Shown: positions 11,609 to 23,743, numbered from the stretch's first letter. The stretch: 64,000 nt of DNA from Bombyx mori (GCF_030269925.1 NC_085118.1:15683001-15747000); one strand, 5' to 3'. Made by a program: numbers and translations. Notes: generated by a model not told the origin, from the letters alone.

Positions 11609-13150
11609 AACCTAATACTGCAAGTAATCAAACTATTTATTAGACGCAGCTAGTTATATCAACAAATTTAACAAAACACAATATTGACTCTAAATAAAAA
11701 CCTTTCGAGATGAGGTCCAATTCTCGATTACATTGTACGATCACGCTTTTAGTCCACCCAATAGATTTCAATTGAATTATATTAAATTATAATCAAATAT
11801 AGGACGATTTAATACAAAAAAAATTGATCGAAACAATAACAAAGCTTAGAAGTGATCGGATATCCATGTCGTTAAGTAGTCAATGGAGCGATAAAGTCGA
11901 GGGGGTTTGGGCCCAGGCCGGTCCATTACTGCGGTCCCCGCGTCGAATTAACTTCGTCATTAAAACCGAACGCAAATTCATTATTTAATGTGAATAGATT
12001 CAATTTTAAAGTTTCAGGAATACTTTGAGTATAGCGTCGATCGGTAGGGGCCGAATCGCTTCGGTGTGTCAGTGGTTTCATGTTCATGGTGTCGCATTGA
12101 AATTGTATTGTAAATTGGAGTGTCTCTGTATTGTTGATAGCAGATAAACTCTTGATCGTATTTACGTCAGCAATTCATACGGTTTTAGTGCTAACATAAA
12201 CCTTATTCAAAAACTAGGACATCCATAATAGTCCACATTTATTGAGGCTTTCAGTAACAATAATTCGAAATTTTATCGTCCGTTAAACTTTAACTATTAT
12301 TGGAGAACAAATTATTTTTTCGTGTTAAGTGCGATCTGTGGACTGCACTATTTTAATGAATCCATCCATTTTGAGACCTGAAGTCTGCGAGTCAATTGGT
12401 GTAACAATATTTTTTCACTGATGACTACAATATTTTATTCGAACTAAACAGGACGGCAATAACAGTCAATGCCAAGTCGGTAAGGCATCGAAATGGTAAT
12501 GGTAAGATTACTACTCTATATATTTCACATTTGTGAACCGGATATGTATGATGTGCTTTTTCTGGGTTCAATGAGCTTTTCACTCAATAATGGTAGAGCA
12601 GCCGTTCGAACATTAGGTTTCGTGGAAAAAAATAATACTGCTGTAGATATGCTATTGGAACGGCTGTGCTAAATTATAAATTAGAGCCTATAAATTAATT
12701 AAATTAAGAAAACGTGCAAGAACAAGCAAGGATGCCTAAGCCTTATGTAAATGCAATCCAATAATTAATTCGTAATATCAACGAAGGCTTTTGTCTAAGA
12801 AGGAATAATAAATGAAGAACAACCGTTAAATCGACATATGACTGATTGTATGATGTAAGGAAGATAAATTATTTATTTGTTTACTGTATGGTTAAACGAA
12901 CGAGCTTAAGGCCCGCCTGCTGTTAAACGAACTCATAGGTACCAACAACCTAAGGGTCTTGAGGCAAGATAATATATGTAAGCTCAAAAAAAAAAACACG
13001 TGTGGCACTCGGGGACTGCCGCGGTAAAGCCTTTGCATAGTATTTTTATCAACTTACGCAATTATAATTAGACTATAATAATTTAATATTGAAACAATAA
13101 TAAAATAAGACCGCGTCATATCAAAAGCAAAACATTAACTGTACCCTTCA
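11609..13150. other. Mostly unassigned DNA
   Basis: Only a faint, old tail-A-like trace on the minus strand (about 12890-12960; GAGCTTAAGGCCCGCCTGCTG) is visible. I see no gene. Confidence 0.35.
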
Positions 13151-13154
13151 TACT

Positions 13155-13395
13155 AATAAGCTAGACTGTACGAGAGAGAGATGGGCAGACTTTTCATGAT
13201 GCGCATGCTTTGCGACGTCACGCCGCGCGCTTATTCACAAACACTACACAAGCGCAACATGTGAATGTGTTGAACGCGAGCTACATGGTAGGCGGAGTGG
13301 GGCGTTAGGTTTTATTTTCGTTACAGAATTTCTTGATTCGGTCGCCGCGCTCAAAGCCCGCGCTAAAAGCTATGCAATAGCTTAAAAAAACTCCA
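13155..13395. other. GC/CpG-richer block, possible old repeat end
   Basis: CpG density rises above the AT-rich background (GCGACGTCACGCCGCGCGC near 13210, then GGTCGCCGCGCTCAAAGCC and GCTATGCAATAGCTT near 13340-13385, followed by A7). It may be the 3' end of a moth repeat or a regulatory block. The sequence alone does not decide. Confidence 0.3.
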
Positions 13396-13741
13396 AATAT
13401 GTATATCTTTTGTCAAACTGCTGTTCCTCTTTTTGTACATGAACGCATTACTGCCAAAAGAGAAAAGATGGTGCTGCTCATCCGTGTAGGCTCACAATAC
13501 GTCCCGTAATAATAAATTGGAAATAGAAACTAGAATATAGTAAATAGTAAGTAGAGTTTAGTACGTGTGACTTTATGGTGTTCGATTCGTGCATTAGTTG
13601 ACCTTGGGGATTTTTACTATACTTTCAGAATGGTGAAATCTAAGAGTATATGTGTATATGTGGCTTATTAAACTATTTGATATAGATTAGCTTACAGCCC
13701 ATTTGACGTTGATCTTAATCGTAGCGGTGTCTTTATTCATA

Positions 13742-14008
13742 GACATGACAAAGTGAGATGCACTTCTGCTCCTAAGACAAAGTGGCATACACTTTGTCAT
13801 GTCTACTCACCTAGCAGGAAAGAGACCCCGCGGCCAATTACCTAGCCGTTGGTGTGATCAAATAACCGCCCTAACTGGGTTGCCAGTCGCAACCGCCATT
13901 CGAGAAGCTGAGGACCGGACGAGATGGAAACAGCTCACGAGACAGGCCACGGTCAAGTTTCAGGGACACGACCTTCAGTAATGAAGAAAGCGACGAAGAA
14001 GAAGACTC
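13742..14008 (+). pseudogene. RTE-like LINE fragment, reverse transcriptase C-terminus
   Basis: The 13799-13981 frame contains GKRPRGQLPSRWCDQITALTG and AEDRTRWKQLTRQA. This resembles the 'GRPxxRWxDxI...A.DR.RW' tail found at the C-terminus of RTE/craniofacial-2-like endonuclease-reverse transcriptases in insects. It ends GACCTTCAGTAATGA followed by a GAAGAAGA-rich tail. It is only the last 60 or so codons, with no catalytic domain, so it is a 5'-truncated dead copy. Confidence 0.7.
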
Positions 14009-14039
14009 ACCTAGCGATATGAGACAAGCCTTAATTGCT

Positions 14040-14110
14040 TTCGTAAATAGTTCCAGTTACCACTTAACGCCAAATAGGATCGTCTGCATGTCTACATCTA
14101 AAAAAAACAT
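14040..14110 (+). repeat. Old tail-A-like fragment
   Basis: TCCAGTTACCACTTAACGCC, GTCTGCATGTCTACATCTAA and A6 align with the end of tail A but are much diverged. Confidence 0.5.
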
Positions 14111-14570
14111 AGAACAAACGTTCGGAACAATTCATATTAGTGAACCAGAATGCATTACAGAGTAATAAGCACTTACACGTTATATTAGAATTATAATTTA
14201 TTGCTAAAACATTTCCATACAAAGTTGCATTTAAACGCAGTTGGCGAAGTCTTTCATTGGGTACTTGAATGTGTTATGGTGATTTCCGTCTTTACGATAC
14301 GGTTATATTCATACGGAGCTTGGTATCAAAAGGGTGGTGTTATGTAATTGCATAGAATATTCGTATAAGCAATTTGAAGGAGCATCGTATTATCTCTGCG
14401 TGTTGTTACATTGTAATATGTATTGTATATAATATGTAGGTTATTTGCTGATGCATTAACGAACTCGAGGCCCATTTAAGCATTTAATTCAACTGAGAGG
14501 TAGAAATCATATTTTACTTGAGGACCAAGGGTCAGGGGAGGGCGTTCGTCCAGTTCCGGCCCCTGTTAGG

Positions 14571-14671
14571 AGGTAGGTACCACCACCCCGCCTATTTCTG
14601 CCGTGAAGCAGTAATGCGTTTGGTTTGAAGGACGGGGCAGCCGTTGTAACTATACTGAGACCTTAGAACTT
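14571..14671 (+). repeat. Tail-A repeat, truncated at both ends
   Basis: GGTAGGTACCACCACCCCGCC to GAGACCTTAGAACTT, cut exactly where a second full tail-A copy starts. Confidence 0.85.
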
Positions 14672-14917
14672 TACTGGTGGTAGGACCTCTTGTGAGACCA
14701 CACGGGTAGGTACCACCACCCCGCCTATTTCTGCCGCGAAGCAGTAATGCGTTTCGGTTTGAACGGCGGGGCAGCCGTTGTAACTATACTAAGATCTTAG
14801 AACTTATATCTCGAGGTGGGTGGCGCATTTATGTTGTAGATATCTATGGACTCCAGTAACCACTTAACACCAGGTGGGCTGTGAGCCCGTCCACCCATCT
14901 AAGCAATAATAATAAAA
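14672..14917 (+). repeat. Tail-A repeat, full, in tandem with the preceding copy
   Basis: TACTGGTGGTAGGACCTCTTG through GAGCCCGTCCACCCATCTAA-GCAATAATAATAAAA. It sits head-to-tail against the truncated copy. Confidence 0.9.
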
Positions 14918-15544
14918 AGTTGATTTTCGAAACATGTACTTATGTAATATATGTATAGATCAGTGTCAGACATATCCATAAAACTACATTCGTACCGTCA
15001 GTCTACCCACGAAAGCCGTCTCCGCAATTAAAGACATACCTATATATTTATCATTCCTTATACTCATAAGCGACTTATAATATTTTACTGAACAATTTTC
15101 CCTTACGTAGCCGGTCACAGAAGCGTGAAATCTATTGGAGCTCTTCACATAATGAGAGTAAGCGTGAATAGATTTCTCAAAAGTCGTCATATCCCAATTT
15201 ATTTATATACAGAAGAAGAACTTGCCACATGTATCATAATATCTCTGTTGTCACACGTGTACCACCATCCTACGCGTTTGCCGTGGAGCATTCATTTATT
15301 ATGATTTAACGAGTGAAACAGCCAATATACAAAAGTTTGAGACACATATTTAGATACTGAGCAAGACCAAAAAAAAGACGATCATATATCAAAGCTATAT
15401 TAGTACGATATCTATATAAACAATTATCCAGAAATATAAGAAACACAATGGAGTGCGAAGTAAAATTAATTAAAATAAGTCGATAAAATATTTTGGAATT
15501 GAAAATACAGAATACTTAAGAAAATATTTCTTTTTTATGTTTTA
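14918..15544. other. Unassigned AT-rich DNA
   Basis: No gene or repeat recognised. The minus-strand ORF at 14984-15190 has no domain. Confidence 0.4.
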
Positions 15545-15559
15545 AATATTATTTTTTAT

Positions 15560-15772
15560 CTCTTATGACCATGTGGCTCAGTGGTAGCCTAGATTATGGC
15601 CTAGAATGCCACCCCATCGGCATTCGTGGGAGACTTAAAATGCGAATAAGGGATTTGGCCTCATATATCAAGGTGGATATCGACATTTCAAGGTGATGTC
15701 TAAAAGCTCCTGGACCCACTTGGTACAAGGTGAGCTATGAAAATGGTATATAATGCGAAATGAATAAAAAAA
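15560..15772 (+). repeat. Old tRNA-derived SINE with diverged tail-A-like 3' end
   Basis: The 5' part has an A-box-like TGGCTCAGTGGTAG. The 3' part has TATATCAAGGTGGATATCG, GATGTCTAAAAGCTCCTGG, CCCACTTGGTACAAGGTGAGC and AATAAAAAAA, in the order and spacing of tail A but strongly diverged. The HA repeat copy 2 follows its A-tail directly. Confidence 0.55.
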
Positions 15773-15773
15773 G

Positions 15774-15978
15774 ACGTGTGGTGTCGTGGGACACCGGATA
15801 GGAACGAAGTTGCTTATTATAAAAATATTTATTTTAAGTTCTATTTGAGGTATAAAGAAAATAAAACTGGAGGTTTCGCAACAACCCACGGTCATTCGGT
15901 AACGTGCGAACTTATTGTGGTACACTTCATTCAGGGTTGTTTGCATAGTAGTTAGTGTATTGCGCAAACGAACGATCT
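15774..15978 (+). mobile_element. HA repeat copy 2, left part
   Basis: GTGTGGTGTCGTGGGACACC, AGGAACGAAGTTGCTTAT and the following text match copy 1 closely up to GCGCAAACGAACGATCT, where a LINE is inserted. Confidence 0.85.
15967..15978. repeat. Target-site duplication, left copy
   Basis: AACGAACGATCT, repeated perfectly at 18870-18881. Confidence 0.9.
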
Positions 15979-18869
15979 TTTTTTTTTTTTTATGATTGAA
16001 GGATTACTGGTGGCCCGGAGGCCTTTCCAGTTTCACCAGGACAGGTGGGCGAGCAAAGGCTCAGCCAGGAGGGGTGGGATTTGCTAACAGCTGCCCGAGC
16101 GCCTCCGAAGGAGACCTAACAACTCAAGAGTAGCTGCTTCGCGAATTAGTAGATTCTACTACCGGATCGGAAACGCGACCCGCTGAGAAGATCCGGCGAG
16201 AAACTCAGCGAGCTGATTCATGGGTTAGGTTGCACGGCGAACTCTTTGTCGAGTTCGACGAGTACGGTTACCGAGGTCCCTAAGCCTGCTCCTAGAGCTG
16301 AAGGCGTCTAGTGCAAAGGTTATTGGATCTGATGGATCCGTAAGGACGTGTCTAGGGCGTCGACGGTGACTGGCTCCTGCATGATCAGGATTCGGGGAGT
16401 AGTCAGCGGCGGCTAAGGCGATTATCATGACGCATAGCCTTATCGAAGTACCGTTCCGACGCTGACTTCATGTATTTCTGTATAGATTCGAGGCCCAGGT
16501 CGTCGTGTAGGTCAACGTTCCTCACGAACCACGGAGCTCCGACGGCTAACCTGCAAAAGCGGGATTGTAGAGATTGAAGGGTGTCTATGTGTGTGCGGGC
16601 CGCGTGAGCGAACACCACACTCGCGTAAGTCATGACGGGCCTCATGCAAGTTTTGTAAAGTGTCACCTTGTTCCGAAGGGACATTTTACTCCGCTTACAG
16701 ATCATGGGGTAGAGTCTACCGAGAATAAACGCGGCACGGTCACGGACTGATTTTATATGCGGGCGGAATGTCATCGATGCATCCAGGGTAACGCCCAGGT
16801 ACTTGACCTTCCTGGCCCAGGGTATGGATTGACTAAAGAGAGTAATCGGGGGTGTGAGATTCCTCTTCCTAATACGGGAGGAAATCCGTGTGGAGCTTCC
16901 CCTCTGAAATAGCACCGCAGTACTTTTCGCTGGGTTGATGTCTATACGCCATTTTCGGAACCACTGTCCTAGGGCTAGGGCTGCGCTCTGAAGCTTCTTC
17001 GCGATTAGGGACTTGTTTCTACTGGAATAGTAAACAGTCGTGTCGTCAGCGAATAAAGCTAAATGGGTCGGCGGCGACCGGGGAATATCGTTAACGAATA
17101 AGCTAAATAGGAGGGGTGAAAGGACAGAGCCTTGCGGGACTCCAGCTGTGAGGGGTCGTGGGGAGGAGCGGGTTCCCTCGACTCGATATCGAAAAGAGCG
17201 GTTCGACAAGAAGTCCCGTATGATGAGCACGAGACTATCCGGCACACCCATGTTGAATAGTTTGAAAATCAAACCGTTGTGCCAGACTTTGTCGAACGCT
17301 TTTGCGACGTCGAAGAAGAGAGCTCCCGTGTATAACGGTTTTGGTCGATTAAGCCCCACAAGAATGTGCTCCGTGAGGCGGTGCACCTGTTGAACGCATG
17401 AGTGATTTGTACGGAATCCGAATTGTTCATCGATGAGAATGCCCTTGGATGAGACGAAGTCTCTGAGGCGTTTGTAGAGCAGACGCTCATACAGTTTGCC
17501 TAGAGACATGAGGAGGCTAATCGGGCGGTAGCTCGTCGGATGATTTTTTGGTTTACCGGGTTTATGTATGCCGATAACGTCCGCTTCTTTCCACACCGCG
17601 GGAAAGATACAGTTCGCCATAGCGGCATTGAAAATAGATGCCAACATCACGATGAGTTGGACGGGTAGAAGTTTAATAACGCGGTTGGATATACCGTCGG
17701 AACCGGGAGTCTTGCGAGGACGTAGGTCTTTGATCAAGTCTTTAACTTCCATCGGGGTGACGGGTGGTAACGCATCCGAGGGTGGCAAGGAGACTCTGCG
17801 TTCTACCTCACTGTCTACTAATTCTACATGAACAGGGTCCACGGATTGAGCGCTGGGCGTGCACTGGGATTGCAATGTATCGGCCAGCAACTCTGCTTTT
17901 TCGTCATCATCAAACGCCGCGAGTCGGCCTGAGGGGCCTACGAGGGGGGGCATAGTTACTACCGTATCCGATTTGAGAGTACGAGCTAAGCGGTAGTAAG
18001 ACCTTTGGGAGGGCGCGAGTCCTTCTAAGAAATCAGACCATCTGGCATCTCGAACTTCGGCGATGCGAGACTTTACGTCGCGTTGTAGGGCACGCATTCG
18101 AATACGATTTTCCGCGGTAGGATACCTGTCGTAGGCGCGTATCGAGGCGTTCTTAGCTCTAAGGAGTTCCCTAATATCATCGGACAATTTGAAGCGGTGA
18201 AGGAAGTCCTCCGCTACAACTTGTTTCGATTATCTATCTAATGTTGAGGTGATGTGTGACGTTAAGATGTCTATGGCTTCAGCGGTATCCTGAGGAGACG
18301 GGGTAGAGTCCGGGTTAAACGGGAGCGATGGTGGATCAGATTCAGCCAGGCTGATGCCCAGCGTGTGCCAATCCACCACAGTCCTCGTGACGGGAACGGA
18401 GTCGGGAGCGCGACCGAGCTTCATAACGACGGGACGGTGGACTGAATCTAACTCTGAAACTACTTCGATCGAGTGTAAGCTCAGAGTTACGTTTTTTAAT
18501 AACGCTATGTCAAGTATATCCGGGCGATGCGCGATATTTAGCGGGTAGTGAGTCGGTGTTAGCGGAGCGACGATATCGAAGGCGAGATCATCGACTAACG
18601 CGTCAAGCCGCCTGCCATTCGGGGTTGTGGTGAGTGAGTTCCACCTGATGTGTTTACAATTTAGGTCGCCCGCCAGAATGACAGAGCTCCCCATGCCGAG
18701 CAGCGCCTCGATATCACTGCTTAGAACGATCTTATCCGGTGGAAGATAAACGGACGCGATAACGATCGGCGCGTGTCCCGTCAGTGAGATTCGGCACACT
18801 GATGCTTCGATATTAGCGAGCGCGGGAGGATCGAGCGGGACGCAATGCAGGGCTCTTCTATAGTAAATG
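15979..18869 (-). mobile_element. Jockey-clade LINE, 5'-truncated, 2.9 kb
   Basis: On the minus strand it runs from inside the endonuclease domain (18869) to a poly(A) read as T run at 15978-15991. A perfect 12-bp target duplication flanks it. The coding part is endonuclease C-terminus, reverse transcriptase and a proline/arginine-rich C-terminal tail, then about 240 bp of 3' UTR. Pieces of the same or a close family are at 43440-43790, 43905-44195, 47529-47670, 48062-48310 and 51395-51575. Confidence 0.92.
16225..18869 (-). pseudogene. LINE ORF2: endonuclease C-terminus plus reverse transcriptase
   Basis: The first segment (18869 to 18233) is the C-terminal half of an APE-type endonuclease: ILAGDLNCKHIRWNS, RPDILDIALLKN and the SVHRPVVM (S-D/V-H) end. 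An in-frame TAA at 18230-18232 interrupts it; the same frame continues through 18187-16406. There the reverse transcriptase motifs are PRKTPGSDGISNRVIK (residues about 158-172 of the 594-residue stretch), SYRPISLL (219-226), FFDVAKAFDKVWH (291-303), TAGVPQGSVLSPLLF (347-361), FADDTTVYY (379-387, catalytic FADD) and KVKYLGVTLD. Near 16415-16430 a frameshift moves the C-terminal end (AAADYSPNPDHAGASHRR) into the frame that runs to 16225. Family knowledge: this protein nicks DNA and copies LINE RNA at the nick. With one nonsense codon, one frameshift and no 5' end, the copy is dead but young. Confidence 0.9.
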
Positions 18870-18881
18870 AACGAACGATCT
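18870..18881. repeat. Target-site duplication, right copy
   Basis: AACGAACGATCT, identical to 15967-15978. Confidence 0.9.
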
Positions 18882-19042
18882 GAGATCGTGGTCAATGAAT
18901 GATAAAAAATTATATAATTTTTTGTACTTTATTACAAAGTTAAGTCGTACACTGTGTGCATTACTAATAAAAATCTTACGTTACGGACGTTTTTTCCCGG
19001 TTAAGGTATCCTTCCGCATCGTCCCATAAGGAACTTCGTTCC
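18882..19042 (+). mobile_element. HA repeat copy 2, right part
   Basis: Continues GAGATCGTGGTCAATGAAT, CTTACGTTACGGACG, and ends ATAAGGAACTTCGTTCC then A5. It is colinear with copy 1 once the LINE is removed. Confidence 0.85.
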
Positions 19043-20562
19043 AAAAATATTTCGCAGATTTGTTAAATATTATTTTAACCAGATTCGAAGCTCTATAGTT
19101 TTGATCGCATCATTACATAGAATATTTTGTTTTACATTACAATTACAATAACAATATTACAGTTAGGAGCAACACCCCGATTCATATTACTAATCCCACC
19201 CTGGCTATTTACGAATACGTAAGACAATCCCAACTTCTCAAATAGGTACCGTGAGTTCGGCCCATCGCGCGGCACATTCACACTTATAATTTATTAACAG
19301 GTCATAAGAGCTGAAATGTGTGCATTCATGAGTCCTCACTGTTTCTTGTTCTACTCTCATAAATTATTCAATATATTTTCTTAGAGGAAAATGCGGGAGA
19401 ATTGTATAGAAATTCCTTTATCAGTTCTCCTATTAGGAAGTTTTTGAGAATCATGGATAGTTTGTTATTAGATTAGGATTTATTTTGAGAGCGATGCTAT
19501 GTGTTGATAATTTAATGGGTTCTATTAGCAGTCCTATTTCTGACGCATTATTTTCTATGATAGCTTAATTTGTGTTCATAGTTAGCTTTTTGCTGTATGG
19601 ACTTGGCTGGTTTGATGTTATATGGTTATCTGAATCCAGAAACACCACAATGCGATTGCCCCTTCTTCGAGATTTGGGGTTAAATTTGTAAATTTATACA
19701 GAGCCTCTTTGAAAACGGAATAAATTACTATTATTTATTTGTAATCTCTATCGGTAATAGGCAGAATCGTATATCTACCATATCCTACCCAAACGTACTT
19801 CCTACGCATGCGTATTCACAATTCGTCCTACTATCGTTAATTTCTAATTATATTGACATAGACAGACGGAATAAACTGTGATTAGTGACACTATGTTTAG
19901 GGGTAGCGGGTTTTATGCTACTCTTCTTATAAAAGTCCTGTTTCAAAAATAAGTTTGATAAGTTAGTAACGGATTGCTTCAACGAACTGCTTTTTAGAGA
20001 CTAGATATTAGAATCCTAGATTAGAATATTTGTTATTTGAATCCCATTGAGACTACGATTTCGCGTCTCAAGCTACGATATTATCTGCTTTATGCATGAA
20101 TATCAAAACGACAATTCGATAAAATATACTCACAGATGGAGTAATAATGTGCTATTTTGAAGCAGTAAAATCAAGACTAATTTCCACATAAATTAGGCCT
20201 TTTAATTCCGCAGATAGTAGGGTCACGTAAAAAAACTTTTAGTTTTATGGTACCGAAATGCCACTAAAAACCATTGAAGATAGAGCCAAATTGAATTGCC
20301 TTCGAAGAGCTTAGGTATTTAGGGGTAGCAAGCGGTTTGCGAGACCCGTGCCCGATGAAATTATAATTGGGTTGTAACACACGGTCTCTAAGGCCGCACA
20401 TATTTTTGCGGGTCAGTCAATTTTGTCCTTTTCCGAGGTTTTATGGATCGCTATGCAGATGTAGCCACTGTTTAGCTTTGATCATTGAAAACGGTAACGT
20501 TATTTTGTATTTGAACAGATATTAACATTTATTTTTAAATTTAATGTTTGAGAATGTTATGA
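19043..20562. other. Unassigned DNA
   Basis: No gene or recognised repeat. Confidence 0.4.
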
Positions 20563-20758
20563 TTATTTCTGCCGTGAAGCGTGATGAAATGCGTTTCTGT
20601 TTGAAGTTTGGGGCAGCCGTTATAACTATACTGAGACCTTAGAACTCGTATCTCAAGATGGGTGGCGGCATTTACGCTGTAAATATCTATAGGCTCCGGC
20701 AGCCACTTAATACCAGATGGGCTGTGAGCTCGTCTACACATCCATGCAATAAAAAAAA
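20563..20758 (+). repeat. Tail-A repeat, 5'-truncated
   Basis: TATTTCTGCCGTGAAGCG to GTGAGCTCGTCTACACATCC-ATGCAATAAAAAAA. Confidence 0.85.
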
Positions 20759-20895
20759 CTAAAAAAAGTTTGGGATAATTTTACAAATCTGTAACTTTTG
20801 AATGTCAAACCGTTTAGATAATGTAAGAACTTTAATTCACACAAGCCTACGCGAATGAGCTTTACGATGTAGGAGTGTAGATTTTTTATTAAGCA

Positions 20896-21185
20896 CTAGC
20901 TGACTCGGCAGACTTCGACCTCAATCGATAAATAAAAGACCTAAACTTTGTATAATAAAATAAAATTAAAACAAACAAAAGGAATCTGTCCGACGGGGGA
21001 CACATCAAAGGAAAAACAAAATTGTTATTTTTATTTAATTCCGAGCATTTTCATATTTATCTACCTTTTAAACCTTCTCTGGACTTCCACAAATAATTCA
21101 AAACCAAAATTAGCTAAATCGGTCCAGCCGTTCTCGAGTTTTAGCGAGACTAACGAACAGCAATTCATTTTTATATATATATAGA
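20896..21185 (-). mobile_element. Non-autonomous Helitron-like element, family 2
   Basis: On the minus strand it starts TCTATATATATATAAAAATG, runs through GAATTGCTGTTCGTTAG and GGCTGGACCGATTTAGC, and ends CCGAGTCAGCTAG followed by T. The TC start, CTAG end and lack of inverted repeats fit a Helitron. It matches 33418-33676 along its length. The two short ORFs inside are chance. Confidence 0.8.
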
Positions 21186-21592
21186 TTTATCGGTAATGCA
21201 CTGATAGATTGATAGGGTTGAGGTTATACTATATTTAAAAATATGCTTAAAAATATGTAAATATGTATTGGATGTACTCCAAAGATAGGCGAATGATATC
21301 ATCTTTTCCCTTGGGAGTACCAATGGATAGAAACAGCTACTGACAAACTTTTGTGTTTGTAGTTTGGCTCGCAGTGACAGCATTGTACCTACGACCACCT
21401 CGCCCTGTCACTTTTCCTTCGAAAGTTGCTTTAAAATATTTACGACTAAAACTTTTGTTCCAATAAGATATTTTTTTGATTCCTTTTGACGATTTATAAG
21501 TATGGGATGTGGAGTTAGCGGCGATCTGTCAATTATCCCGGGCGCATTTTAGAATTAAGTATTTAGAGATTTGCTGTCAATATCAATAAAAT

Positions 21593-21986
21593 ATTTTTTT
21601 TATTGCTTCGATGGCTGGACGAGCTCACAGACCACCTGGTGTTAAGTGGAGCCCATAGACATTTGCAATGTAAATGCGCCACCCACCTTGAGATATTAGT
21701 TCTAAGGTCTCAAGTATAGTAACAACGGCTGCCCCACCGTTCAAACCGAAACGCATTACTGCTTCACGGCAGAAATAGGCAGGGTGGTGGTACCTACCCG
21801 CGCGGACTCACAAGAGGTCTTACAACCGGTAATTACGCAAATTATAATTTGCAGGTTTGATTTTTATTACACGATGTTATTCCTTCACCGTGGAAGTCAG
21901 TCGTGAACATTTGTGGAGATTCGAAAACCGGTGCATCGCTCAACACGAATGCACCGGACGTCTTATCCTTTAGGCCACGACGACTT
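21593..21986 (-). mobile_element. SINE-A (tRNA head plus tail A), internally deleted
   Basis: On the minus strand the head GAAGTCGTCGTGGCCTAA-AGGATAAGACG and CCGGTGCATTCG stem is joined by a short deletion to CCACGGTGAAGGAATAACA, then TTATAATTTGCG and a tail-A copy ending in the T8 run at 21592-21600. Confidence 0.85.
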
Positions 21987-22665
21987 CAAATTTAAATACA
22001 TATTTGTTGATACTATGCACATGCTATCTGCCATGGGTTACTGGAATTATTACTATAAGCCTTCCTTCATACCGTTCAGAATGTTTTAATATTCAACCAA
22101 TCTGCGAATGCATGTTACAAAAAATGAAACAGATTATCTTAACATTGTTTCTTATCTTTGTAGTCGTTTATATACCTAAAGACATTTATATAGCTTTATT
22201 GTATATATCTAATAATTAAGAATTGATAAATAAGTGTAATCATTTGAAATCGAACAGCTTTAGTAGCCACGAGCGAAGCAATGCCTGTCCAAAACCGAAA
22301 GAGAATTTCGTTTGCAGTATGTAATTAGGTTTTCGCGGCACACGAATTAGAACTAGTTTTACTGTTGGAAAGCGGAACTAATTTAGATGTTCCGAACACA
22401 TAATGTGTCCGAGATTAATAAAGATTTGACAGCTTAGCTCGTAAGCTGCTATTAATCTTACTGAATTTCAAATGTCTGATGTCTCTCAAATGTTGGTTAT
22501 GTTCACTTTGGTCATTCGGTAGATGTGCCCATACTTACCTTACAGAAGCTGATAAATTATTATTTTTATTATGTAATATATGTATTGGAACGATGGCACT
22601 ATGAGACTACAATTTAAAGTTACAAATATTTTATAATGCCTCGTTAAATTTTCGGTCAGTTTTAT
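21987..22665. other. Unassigned AT-rich DNA
   Basis: The 71-codon ORF at 22004-22219 is hydrophobic, but it sits in AT-rich DNA without supporting features. I do not call it. Confidence 0.35.
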
Positions 22666-22667
22666 TT

Positions 22668-22798
22668 AATTATTATTGCCCTTGTAGGCAGACGAGCATA
22701 CGGCCCACCGGATGGTGAGTGGTTACCGTCGCCCATGGACTTCAGCAATGCCAGGGGCCGTGCCGCTGCCTACCGCTTAATACTCTCCAAAATTCACT
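22668..22798 (-). repeat. Tail-B (Bm1-type) repeat
   Basis: TTATTGCCCTTGTAGGCAGAC, GAGCATACGGCCCACC, GTCGCCCATGGACTTCAGC and GCTGCCTACCGCTTAATACTC on the plus strand, which is the reverse complement of the family end. Confidence 0.9.
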
Positions 22799-23128
22799 GT
22801 CTCTTTTAGAAATATTTGGTGTTCGGTAATTAAAAAATTCTAGCTTCAAACCATTATCAATGCGCATTACTTGTATAAACTTTAACATAAATCTTATACC
22901 TTATACTTATAGTTTTCAATAATCAACTTTATCATTATTCAACTTTATGACTTGGCGAATAATAATACTGTTTTTTATAATTGAGAGCAACTAACTGCTT
23001 TAAAGACACAATGACACTAAAGCTATTTCAGCAGATGGCGTTGTTAAGCCACCCGAAGCCGCTTAAAAATGCCTAAACGATCTTGGAATATTTCATTATT
23101 TTATCAATATGTAATTCGTATTTAAATC

Positions 23129-23368
23129 ACTGGTGGTAGGACCTCTTGTGAGTCCGCACGGGTAGGTACCGCCGCCCCGCCTATTTCTGCCGTGAAGCAG
23201 TAATGCGTTTCGGTTTGAAGGGTTGGGCAGCCGTTGTGACTATACTGAGACCTTAGAACTATATCTCAAGGTGTGTGGCGCATTTACGTTGTAGATGTCT
23301 ATGGGCTCCAGTAACCACTTAACACCAGGTGGGCTGTGAGGTCGTCCACTCATCTAAGCAATAAAAAA
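23129..23368 (+). repeat. Tail-A repeat, near full length
   Basis: ACTGGTGGTAGGACCTCTTG to GAGGTCGTCCACTCATCTAA-GCAATAAAAAATT. Confidence 0.9.
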
Positions 23369-23743
23369 TTAAAAAATTAATTTAAAGAAAATACAATTTA
23401 TAAATAGATCATCGTCTAGTAATACTTTGTAATAGACGATGAGTTACACGAAAAGCACGCTACCAGCTTTCAACCACAAAATTAACATAAAACAAATCAT
23501 TTAACCAAGTTTCGTGCTCGGAACTTCATCAGAACAGCGATAAAATTACGTTTATAATTTATTGCGTTCACACCTTCCCGCGCCACATTACGGTTGTTTA
23601 AGGGCCAATAAATTTTACGAGTGCACCGCTGAGTGTAGCTGAGCATCCGGGGGAATCGACTAGAGTGCGATCTTTCCGAATATAACGTACAGAATGTAGA
23701 TTTTAATGTCCCATGAATTTCTGCAAAGGAAAAGAGACTTTCA

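Noticed and set aside
13155..13395. CpG-richer block as a host promoter
   Set aside because: It ends in GCTATGCAATAGCTT plus an A run, which looks more like the end of a repeat. No exon-like ORF follows.
17040..18548. Several 60-120-codon ORFs on both strands
   Set aside because: All overlap the minus-strand LINE reverse transcriptase and endonuclease in other frames.
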